DNA of 18,825 bases. Origin: Clostridia bacterium. GTDB lineage: Bacteria > Bacillota > Clostridia > Oscillospirales > CAG-272. The position numbers were made by a program, and so were the translations under genes. Where the stretch lies: positions 1 through 18,825 of the forward strand of contig CAAGGQ010000111.1 of NCBI GenBank assembly GCA_900769475.1. The letters are read 5' to 3'. Positions 12,926 to 18,825 of the stretch are shown piece after piece (within the stretch, counting starts at the first letter, position 1; each line of letters starts with the position of its first letter). The notes under the pieces are model-generated. The model saw only the letters and a list, made by a program, of their open reading frames with translations, did not search any database and had not been told where the DNA came from.

Positions 12926-13366
12926 ATGAAACTTCATGAATTGAGCCCTGCAGAGGGTTCCGCAAAGGCCAACTGGCGCAAGGGCAGAGGCCCCGGCTCC
13001 GGTAACGGCAAAACGGCCGGTAAGGGCCACAAGGGTCAGAACGCTCGTTCCGGCGGTGGTGTAAGACCCGGCTTCGAGGGTGGTCAGTTCCCCATTTACA
13101 GAACTCACCCCAAGAGAGGCTTTAAGAACTATTTTGCTACCAACTATGCTATCGTGAACGTTGAGACCCTCAACAAGTTCGTAGACGGTACCGTAGTTGA
13201 CATCGACGTTCTCCTCGCAGCCAAGATCATCCGTAAGCCTATGGACGGTCTGAAGGTGCTGGGCAACGGCGAGCTCACCAAAAAACTTACAGTCAAGGCT
13301 GCCGTTTTCTCGGCAACTGCTAAGGAAAAGATTGAAGCTGCAGGCGGTAAGGTTGAGGAGGTATAA
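12926..13366 (+). CDS. rplO: Large-subunit ribosomal protein uL15
   Basis: L15 is a late 50S assembly protein with a long basic, extended N-terminus. The 146-residue product shows MKLHELSPAEGS, the Gly/Arg-rich stretch RKGRGPGSGNGKTAGKGHKG and the GFEGGQFPIYRTHPKRGF motif, followed by a globular C-terminal domain. AAGGAGGT precedes the ATG. Its last codons contain GAGGAGGT, the ribosome-binding site of secY. Confidence 0.98.
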   Translation: MKLHELSPAEGSAKANWRKGRGPGSGNGKTAGKGHKGQNARSGGGVRPGFEGGQFPIYRTHPKRGFKNYFATNYAIVNVETLNKFVDGTVVDIDVLLAAKIIRKPMDGLKVLGNGELTKKLTVKAAVFSATAKEKIEAAGGKVEEV

Positions 13367-13368
13367 GG

Positions 13369-14691
13369 ATGCTTCAGACGTTTAAAAACGCGTGGAAAGT
13401 CCCGGAGCTGAAGAGCAAAATCCTCTTTACGCTCATGATCCTCTTGCTGTACCGTATCGGTGCAAATCTGTATGTTCCTTACGTGAATGTTGATCTGATC
13501 GAACAGATCTCCTTCTCCAACACTGCGTTGGAATTCCTGAGCTTGATCTCGGGTGGTGCATTGGCACAGGCAAGCTTCTTTGCTCTGTCTGTTTCGCCTT
13601 ATATCACCGCTTCCATCGTAATTCAGCTCTTGACGGTAGCAATTCCTGCTTTGGAAAGACTGTCGAAAGAGGGCGAAGAAGGAAAGAAGAAGCTGACCAA
13701 ATACACTCGTATTTTGACGGTTGTTCTTTCTGTGGTAACCGCTTACGGTTACGTTAAGCTGTTGTCCAACTACGGCGGATTCAACTACTTGCTGTTCAGC
13801 AAGCAGGATGGATTCCTGTACTACTTTGCTATGATCGTAATGATCGCATGCTTCTGCGCCGGCGCTTCCATTATCATGTGGATGGCTGAGCAGATCGATG
13901 CCAAGGGCATTGGCAACGGCATTTCCATGATCTTGTTTGCAAACATTATCTCTGGTTTTGGTATGACTGCTACCGAGCTTTACTACATGGTAATCTCCGA
14001 GTCTACTGCTCTGGGCTATGTGCTTGCAGGCGTTAAGATCCTGATTTCTCTGGTACTGACCGTGGTTGCTATCGGATTCATCGTTTGGTTCACCAACTCC
14101 GAGAGAAGAATCCCGATTCAGTACGCAAAGAGAGTGGTTGGACGCAAGATGTACGGCGGCCAGGCAAGCAACCTTCCCCTCAAGTTGAACATGGCAGGCG
14201 TTATGCCCGTTATTTTCGCAAGCTCCATCGTTTCGATCCCTGCTACCATTGCAGGCTTCACCGGCGGCAAGTTTGCAACTTGGGTAACGAAGTGGTTGGG
14301 CCAGGTTTCTCCCATCTATATCGTTCTCAACATCGCTCTGATCCTGTTGTTCTCCTACTTCTATATCATGATTTCCTTTAATCCTATCGAAGTTTCGAAC
14401 AACATCAGAAGCCAGGGTGGTTCGGTTCCCGGCATTCGTCCCGGTAAGCCCACCGCTGACTATATCAAAAAGATTTTGAACCGCATTACTCTGCTCGGAG
14501 CCATCTTCCTGCTGGTGATCCAGGTTGTTCCTATGATCGTCAACGCGATTTTGGTGGTTTGCCAAGTATCCTTTACCAGCCTTGCATTTACCGGAACGTC
14601 GCTCTTGATCGTTGTTGGTGTTGCTTTGGAAACGGTACGCGATATGGAAGCACAGCTGGCAATGCGCAACTACAAAGGCTTCCTTGACTGA
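13369..14691 (+). CDS. secY: Protein translocase channel subunit SecY
   Basis: SecY is the pore of the SecYEG translocon in the cytoplasmic membrane; it passes secreted and membrane proteins and docks SecA or ribosomes. The 440-residue product has about ten hydrophobic segments. Conserved features include GGALAQASFFALSVSPYITA (TM2 and plug region), ERRIPIQYAKR in a cytoplasmic loop, LPLKLNMAGVMPVIFASS (TM7) and SFNPIEVSNN followed by PGIRPGKPTADY. The ATG is 2 nt after rplO, so the two are probably coupled. Its place after rplO is the classic spc order. Confidence 0.98.
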   Translation: MLQTFKNAWKVPELKSKILFTLMILLLYRIGANLYVPYVNVDLIEQISFSNTALEFLSLISGGALAQASFFALSVSPYITASIVIQLLTVAIPALERLSKEGEEGKKKLTKYTRILTVVLSVVTAYGYVKLLSNYGGFNYLLFSKQDGFLYYFAMIVMIACFCAGASIIMWMAEQIDAKGIGNGISMILFANIISGFGMTATELYYMVISESTALGYVLAGVKILISLVLTVVAIGFIVWFTNSERRIPIQYAKRVVGRKMYGGQASNLPLKLNMAGVMPVIFASSIVSIPATIAGFTGGKFATWVTKWLGQVSPIYIVLNIALILLFSYFYIMISFNPIEVSNNIRSQGGSVPGIRPGKPTADYIKKILNRITLLGAIFLLVIQVVPMIVNAILVVCQVSFTSLAFTGTSLLIVVGVALETVRDMEAQLAMRNYKGFLD

Positions 14692-14718
14692 TTCTAGTTA
14701 TAACAAACGGAGGAAACT

Positions 14719-15357
14719 ATGAATCTTATTTTAATGGGCGCTCCCGGTGCGGGTAAGGGTACCCAATCCGCGAAGATTTCCGAAAAATATAACATTCCCG
14801 CCATCGCAACCGGAGATATTCTCCGCGGTGCGATTAAGGCAGGTACCGAGTTGGGTAAGGCTGCAAAGTCTTATATCGACGAAGGTAAGTTGGTTCCCGA
14901 TTCCGTTGTCATTGGAATCATCAAGGAGTATCTTGCAACCGATGCCTGCAAGAACGGCTTCATTCTGGACGGCTTCCCTCGCTCCATTCCTCAGGCCGAG
15001 GCTCTGGACGAGATGGGCGTGAAGATCGACGTTGTTCTCAGCATTGAGGTGGCAGACGATAAGATCGTTGAACGCATGAGCGGACGCAGAGTTTGCTCCT
15101 GCGGCGCATCCTATCACGTAGCATACAATCCTCCTAAAACGGCGGATGTTTGTGACAAGTGCGGCGCGGCTCTCTACGTGAGAGCCGACGACGCGGCAGA
15201 AACTGTTAAGAACCGTCTGGCTACCTTCCACGCCCAGACCGAGCCCCTGAAGGATTACTACGCTCAGAAGGGCAATCTGGTTTGCGTTGAGGGTCAGGAA
15301 GAGGTAGCAGATACTACCGCTCTTGTGTTCCAGGCTTTGAAACCGTTCGAGGCGTGA
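14719..15357 (+). CDS. adk: Adenylate kinase, zinc-LID type
   Basis: Adk catalyses ATP + AMP = 2 ADP in the cytoplasm. The 212-residue product has the P-loop GAPGAGKGT (7-15), the AMP-binding TGDILR (31-36) and GFPRSIPQAEAL (85-96), and a long LID (about 120-160). The LID carries four cysteines typical of zinc-binding Gram-positive enzymes, but the first pair is spaced CxC (C126, C128) instead of the usual CxxC; the second pair is normal (C145, C148). ACGGAGG precedes the ATG. secY-adk-map is the standard Bacillota order. Confidence 0.98.
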   Translation: MNLILMGAPGAGKGTQSAKISEKYNIPAIATGDILRGAIKAGTELGKAAKSYIDEGKLVPDSVVIGIIKEYLATDACKNGFILDGFPRSIPQAEALDEMGVKIDVVLSIEVADDKIVERMSGRRVCSCGASYHVAYNPPKTADVCDKCGAALYVRADDAAETVKNRLATFHAQTEPLKDYYAQKGNLVCVEGQEEVADTTALVFQALKPFEA

Positions 15358-15364
15358 GGGTCGG

Positions 15365-16126
15365 ATGATTCATCTGAAAAATTCGGCACAGATCGTTGCC
15401 ATGAAGGACGCAGGTCGTATCACGGGTGAGGCTTTGCTCGTTGCCCGTGATATGGTCCGTCCCGGTATTACCACTTACGAGATCGACGAGGCTATTCGAC
15501 GCTACATTGAAAAGTGCGGCGCCAAGCCCGCGTTTCTCGGCTACGGCGGATTCCCCGGAAGCGCTTGTATCAGCATCAACGACGAGGTCATCCACGGCAT
15601 CCCCTCCAAAACCAGGGTGCTGCAGGAGGGCGACATCGTAAAGATCGATACGGGTGCTACCTATCGGGGTTACGTAGGCGACTCGGCAAGAACCATCCCT
15701 GTGGGAGAGGTGAGTGCCCAGGCGCGTCAGCTCATTGAGGTGACGCGAAACAGCTTTTGGGCTGGCGTGGAAGCGTTGCAGATCGGCAATCGCTTAGGTG
15801 ACGTTGGCTCCGCCATTGACAGTGTGGTTCGCGAGAACGGCTTTAGTACGGTTCGCAGATATGTTGGTCACGGCATTGGAACAGAAATGCACGAGTCTCC
15901 CGACGTTCCCAACTACGGTACCCCCGGCAGAGGTATTCGCCTGTGCGCGGGCATGGTCCTTGCCATCGAGCCTATGGTCAACGTGGGCACCTTTGAGGTC
16001 AAGGAGCTTTCCGACGGTTGGACGGTGAAGACTTTGGACGGTCAGCTTTCGGCGCATTACGAAAACACGGTTGCACTGACCAGCGACGGAGTTCTGATCC
16101 TTACCGAGGTTGAAAAAGGTTTCTAA
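15365..16126 (+). CDS. map: Methionine aminopeptidase, type I
   Basis: Map removes the initiator methionine from nascent proteins. The 253-residue product has the pita-bread fold motifs and all five metal ligands: D95 (KIDTGA), D106 (GDSART), H169 (GHGIG), E202 (AIEPM) and E233 (HYENT). The substrate-site histidines H77 (HGIP) and H176 (MHESP) are also present. It lacks the N-terminal SEC-C zinc extension seen in some Clostridia. The ATG is 7 nt after adk with only a weak GAGGG upstream, so translation may depend on coupling. Confidence 0.98.
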   Translation: MIHLKNSAQIVAMKDAGRITGEALLVARDMVRPGITTYEIDEAIRRYIEKCGAKPAFLGYGGFPGSACISINDEVIHGIPSKTRVLQEGDIVKIDTGATYRGYVGDSARTIPVGEVSAQARQLIEVTRNSFWAGVEALQIGNRLGDVGSAIDSVVRENGFSTVRRYVGHGIGTEMHESPDVPNYGTPGRGIRLCAGMVLAIEPMVNVGTFEVKELSDGWTVKTLDGQLSAHYENTVALTSDGVLILTEVEKGF

Positions 16127-16146
16127 ATCAATTAGGAGAGAATTAT

Positions 16147-16368
16147 ATGGCACAGAAGGATGACGTAATCGAGTTTGAAGGCGTTGTTGTTGAAGCACTG
16201 CCCAACGCGTGCTTCAAGGTAAAGCTCCCGAATGGTCATATCGTGACCGCACACATTTCGGGCAAACTCCGCATGAACTATATTCGCATTCTCCCCGGTG
16301 ACCGCGTTACCATTGAGGTTTCGGTTTATGACCTGACCAAGGGACGCATTACCTGGAGAGCAAAATAA
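16147..16368 (+). CDS. infA: Translation initiation factor IF-1
   Basis: IF-1 is a single OB-fold protein that occupies the 30S A site during initiation. The 73-residue product is close to the usual 72: AQKDDVIEFEGVVVEALPNA, then FKVKLPNGH, AHISGKLRMNYIRILPGD and the end DLTKGRITWR. TTAGGAGAG precedes the ATG. No KOW-domain L14e-like gene lies between map and infA, as found in some Bacillota. Confidence 0.98.
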   Translation: MAQKDDVIEFEGVVVEALPNACFKVKLPNGHIVTAHISGKLRMNYIRILPGDRVTIEVSVYDLTKGRITWRAK

Positions 16369-16410
16369 AAAAGCAGAATCCAAATACAGCAAGAAAGGCA
16401 TGGTAGAACA

Positions 16411-16524
16411 ATGAAGGTAAAACCATCCGTTAAGAAGATCTGCGAGAAATGCAAGATCATCAAGAGAAAAGGCAAAGTAATGGTTATCTGCGAGAACCCT
16501 AAGCACAAGCAGAGACAGGGTTAA
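16411..16524 (+). CDS. rpmJ: Large-subunit ribosomal protein bL36, zinc type
   Basis: L36 is the smallest 50S protein. The 37-residue product reads MKVKPSVKKICEKCKIIKRK at its start and ends NPKHKQRQG. Zinc ligands C11, C14, C27 and H32 are all present, so this is the zinc-binding form. The ribosome-binding site is poor (AAAGG about 12 nt upstream) compared with its neighbours. It lies 42 nt after infA and 40 nt before rpsM, its standard place. Confidence 0.96.
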   Translation: MKVKPSVKKICEKCKIIKRKGKVMVICENPKHKQRQG

Positions 16525-16564
16525 GCAGTTGACACAATAATCAACAGAAAGGTGAATAAACAGT

Positions 16565-16933
16565 ATGGCTCGTATAGCTGGTGTTGATATTCCGAACAAC
16601 AAGCGCGTTGAAATTGCCCTTACCTATATTTACGGTATTGGCCGCAAGAGCGCAAACGATATCCTTGTAAAAACCGGTATCAATCCTGATACCCGTGCAA
16701 AGGACCTGACCGAGGATGAGGTTGCCAAGCTCCGTGACGAGATCGAAAACTCCTACACCGTAGAGGGTGATCTTCGCCGTGATGTTGCTATGAACATCAA
16801 GAGAATGGTTGAAATCAACTGCTATCGCGGTATCAGACACAGAAAGGGTCTGCCCGTGAGAGGTCAGAGAACAAAGACCAATGCAAGAACTCGTAAGGGT
16901 CCCGCAAAGACCATTGCGAACAAGAAGAAGTAA
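16565..16933 (+). CDS. rpsM: Small-subunit ribosomal protein uS13
   Basis: S13 lies in the 30S head and forms bridges to the 50S subunit, contacting P-site tRNA through its tail. The 122-residue product shows ARIAGVDIPNNKRVEIALTY, a helix-hairpin-helix region with IYGIGRKSA, and the C-terminal signature CYRGIRHRKGLPVRGQRTKT. AAAGGTG precedes the ATG by about 11 nt, a weaker site than most here. Confidence 0.98.
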   Translation: MARIAGVDIPNNKRVEIALTYIYGIGRKSANDILVKTGINPDTRAKDLTEDEVAKLRDEIENSYTVEGDLRRDVAMNIKRMVEINCYRGIRHRKGLPVRGQRTKTNARTRKGPAKTIANKKK

Positions 16934-16948
16934 AGGAGTGGCATAAAA

Positions 16949-17347
16949 ATGGCTAAAGTTGCAGCAAAGAAAGTTGTTAAAAAGCGCCGCGACAGAAAGA
17001 ATATTGAAAAAGGTTCTGTGCACATTCAGTCTACTTTTAACAACACCATCGTAACTATTTCCGACGTGGAAGGCAATACCATTTCTTGGGCATCCGCCGG
17101 AGAACTTGGCTTTAAGGGTTCCAGAAAGTCCACTCCCTTCGCAGCTCAGTCTGCCTCCGAGACCGCCGCTAAGGCTGCCATCGAGCACGGACTCAAGTCT
17201 GTGGAAGTGTACGTTAAAGGACCCGGCGCCGGACGTGAGTCCGCTATCCGCGCATTGGAAACGGTTGGTCTTCAGATCACTATGATCAAAGACGTAACTC
17301 CCGTTCCTCATAACGGTTGCAGACCGCCTAAGCGCAGACGCGTTTAA
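16949..17347 (+). CDS. rpsK: Small-subunit ribosomal protein uS11
   Basis: S11 forms part of the 30S platform near the E site. The 132-residue product has a basic N-terminal tail (KKVVKKRRDRKNIEKG), the conserved HIQSTFNNTIVTISD strand, KGSRKSTPFAAQSAS and the end DVTPVPHNGCRPPKRRRV. AAAGGAGTG starts within the rpsM stop region. Gene order with rpsM and rpsD is standard for the alpha block. Confidence 0.98.
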   Translation: MAKVAAKKVVKKRRDRKNIEKGSVHIQSTFNNTIVTISDVEGNTISWASAGELGFKGSRKSTPFAAQSASETAAKAAIEHGLKSVEVYVKGPGAGRESAIRALETVGLQITMIKDVTPVPHNGCRPPKRRRV

Positions 17348-17370
17348 TTACTTGTGGAGGTACAATTATT

Positions 17371-17997
17371 ATGGCAAGATATACTGGACCTGTTTGCAGA
17401 CTCTGCCGCAGAGAAGGCACCAAGTTGTTCCTGAAGGGCGATCGTTGCACTTCCGGTAAGTGCGCATTGGACCGTAGAAGCACTGCTCCCGGTCAGCACG
17501 GCGCTGCAAACAAGAAGATGAGAGAGTACGGCATGCAGATGCGTGAGAAGCAGAAGACCAGAAGATACTATGGTGTTCTGGAAAGACAGTTCGTAAACTA
17601 CTTTGAGGAAGCTGATCGCAAGGAAGGTATGACCGGTGAGAACCTGATCTGCCTCTTGGAGCGTCGTCTTGACAACGTAGTTTACAGAATGGGCTTCGCT
17701 TCTTCTCACAAAGAGGCTCGTCAGCTGGTTCTGCACGGTCACTTCACTCTCAACGGCAAAAAGGTGAACATTCCCTCCCTGATCATCAAGGCAGGCGATG
17801 TGATCACCGTTAAGGAATCCAGCCGTGATTCCGTTAAGTTTAAGACTTTGGCAGAGGCTGCTGCTTCTCACAACGCTCCCAAGTGGTTGGAGGTTAAGGC
17901 TGACGCTATGACCGCTAAGGTTGTTGCTCTGCCCGCAAGAGAAGACGTTGACTTTGATTTCAACGAGCAGCTGATCGTCGAGCTCTATTCCAAGTAA
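17371..17997 (+). CDS. rpsD: Small-subunit ribosomal protein uS4, zinc type
   Basis: S4 nucleates 30S assembly and, in several bacteria, represses its own mRNA. The 208-residue product has an N-terminal zinc site (C9, C12, C26, C31), the APGQHGAANKK loop and the S4 RNA-binding domain at about residues 97-160 (RRLDNVVYRMGFASSHKEAR, then VLHGHFTLNGKKVNIPS). GGAGGT precedes the ATG. In B. subtilis rpsD is a separate gene; here it sits between rpsK and rpoA, as in many Clostridia. A predicted pseudoknot follows. Confidence 0.98.
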   Translation: MARYTGPVCRLCRREGTKLFLKGDRCTSGKCALDRRSTAPGQHGAANKKMREYGMQMREKQKTRRYYGVLERQFVNYFEEADRKEGMTGENLICLLERRLDNVVYRMGFASSHKEARQLVLHGHFTLNGKKVNIPSLIIKAGDVITVKESSRDSVKFKTLAEAAASHNAPKWLEVKADAMTAKVVALPAREDVDFDFNEQLIVELYSK

Positions 17998-18000
17998 TTC

Positions 18001-18066
18001 GGGGATCCTTTCCCCCAAGCCTGCAAAAGCAGCCGGTTGTTGCTTTTGTAGGGTGTTCCCGCAACC
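18001..18066 (+). other. Predicted hairpin and H-type pseudoknot before rpoA
   Basis: A 5-bp hairpin (18001-18005 with 18011-18015) is followed by an 11-bp stem (18021-18031 with 18041-18051, one G-U). Its 9-nt loop contains GGTTG (18035-18039), which can pair with CAACC (18062-18066), plus a T18040-G18061 wobble. That makes an H-type pseudoknot ending about 18 nt before the rpoA ribosome-binding site. No T tract follows, so it is not a standard terminator. A translational operator or processing site is possible. Confidence 0.45.
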
Positions 18067-18100
18067 AAAATAATTTGATTAAAAGGAGGTTTTATTTGGA

Positions 18101-18825
18101 ATGATTGAGATTGAAAAGCCGAATATCACAACTGTTGATCTGAGCGAGGACGGCACTCACGGTACTTTTATCGTGGAGCCTCTGGAGCGTGGCTACGGCA
18201 TTACCCTTGGTAACTCCCTGCGCAGAGTTCTTCTTAGCTCTTTGCCCGGTGTTGCTGTAACCAATATTAAGATCGACGGTGTTCTTCACGAGTTCTCCAC
18301 CATCCCCGGCGTTACCGAGGACGTGACCGAGATCGTTTTGAATGTGAAGGGCATTACCGCCAAGTTGCATTGCACCGGTCCCAAAACTGTTGTGATCGAT
18401 GTGACCGGCGAAAAGGACGTTACCGCCGGAGATATCAAGCAGGATTCCGACATCGAAATTCTGAATCCGGATCATCACATCGTAACGGTCGGCGAAAACG
18501 AGAGATTCTACATGGAACTTACTTTCGCAGGCGGACGCGGTTATGTATCTCAGGAGAGAAACAAGCAGCTGCATACCCAGATCCTTGGCGCAGCAACCTC
18601 CGCTCCGATCGGAACGATTTATACCGACTCGATCTATACCCCTGTATATAACGTAAATTATACGGTGGATAACACTCGTGTTGGTAACATTACGGACTAC
18701 GATAAGCTGACTCTGGAAATCCTGACCAACGGAACGATCTCCGCTAAGGAAGCAATTTCGCTGGGCGCCAAGATTCTCAACGAGCATCTCAACTTGTTTG
18801 TGGATTTGTCTGATGAAGCAAAGAA
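18101..18825 (+). CDS. rpoA: RNA polymerase alpha subunit (partial, 3' end off the window)
   Basis: The alpha dimer scaffolds assembly of beta and beta' and binds UP elements and activators with its C-terminal domain. About 241 residues are present, covering the whole N-terminal domain: VEPLERGYGITLGNSLRRVL, SSLPGVAVT, then EILNPDHHIV and ISAKEAISLGAKILNEHL. The linker and C-terminal domain lie past the edge. AAAAGGAGG (18081-18089) is 11 nt before the ATG. rplQ would be expected next. Confidence 0.97.
   Translation, partial: MIEIEKPNITTVDLSEDGTHGTFIVEPLERGYGITLGNSLRRVLLSSLPGVAVTNIKIDGVLHEFSTIPGVTEDVTEIVLNVKGITAKLHCTGPKTVVIDVTGEKDVTAGDIKQDSDIEILNPDHHIVTVGENERFYMELTFAGGRGYVSQERNKQLHTQILGAATSAPIGTIYTDSIYTPVYNVNYTVDNTRVGNITDYDKLTLEILTNGTISAKEAISLGAKILNEHLNLFVDLSDEAK

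Noticed and set aside
13144..14565. A 473-codon open frame on the minus strand opposite rplO and secY, and similar long antisense frames opposite rplD-rplB, rpsH-rplF and rplC.
   Set aside because: They mirror strongly biased codons of highly expressed genes, have no ribosome-binding sites, and encode low-complexity products unlike any known family; the plus-strand genes are certain.

Overview
The window is the core ribosomal-protein superoperon (S10, spc and alpha clusters fused) of a Bacillota member, most likely a gut-type Clostridia (Bacillota_A). The evidence is gene order (secY-adk-map-infA-rpmJ-rpsM-rpsK-rpsD-rpoA, with rpsD inside the alpha block), near-consensus sigma-A promoters, GGAGG ribosome-binding sites before almost every gene, zinc-type S14, S4 and L36, and Rho-independent terminators. 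No genus can be assigned from sequence alone.

Layout. Positions 1-65 hold the tail of an unknown plus-strand gene and its terminator. Positions 291-1577 (minus strand) are a self-contained rplJ-rplL unit: a consensus promoter, an L10-type leader with an attenuator, L10, L7/L12 and a terminator, with no rplK/rplA before it and no rpoB after it. Positions 1639-3110 (minus) are a two-gene unit: an unrecognised eight-helix membrane protein overlapping by 4 nt a short HTH regulator that has a WCX-like tail but no room for the usual WYL domain. From about 3372 to the end (plus strand) runs one continuous array of 29 genes, from rpsJ to a truncated rpoA, driven by one clear extended -10 promoter. 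It encodes 25 ribosomal proteins, SecY, adenylate kinase, methionine aminopeptidase and IF-1, and then RNA polymerase alpha. No internal terminator or convincing internal promoter was seen.

How the genes work together. The array co-produces both ribosomal subunits, the translocon channel for nascent membrane proteins (SecY), the enzyme that trims the initiator Met (Map), the nucleotide-balancing kinase (Adk), initiation factor 1 and the polymerase alpha subunit.

The protein content is ordinary. The parts worth a second look are the non-coding ones: a ~320-nt highly structured leader before rpsJ, a compound stem-loop between rpsZ and rpsH, a predicted H-type pseudoknot between rpsD and rpoA, and smaller structures in the few other wide gaps. 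Protein-level oddities are an extra ~30 residues in L4, an Arg/Asp/Asn repeat tail on S3, ~10 extra residues in L6, and a CxC in place of CxxC in the adenylate kinase zinc site. I found no CRISPR array, transposon, tRNA or rRNA, and no clear new multi-gene system. All RNA foldings were done by eye.
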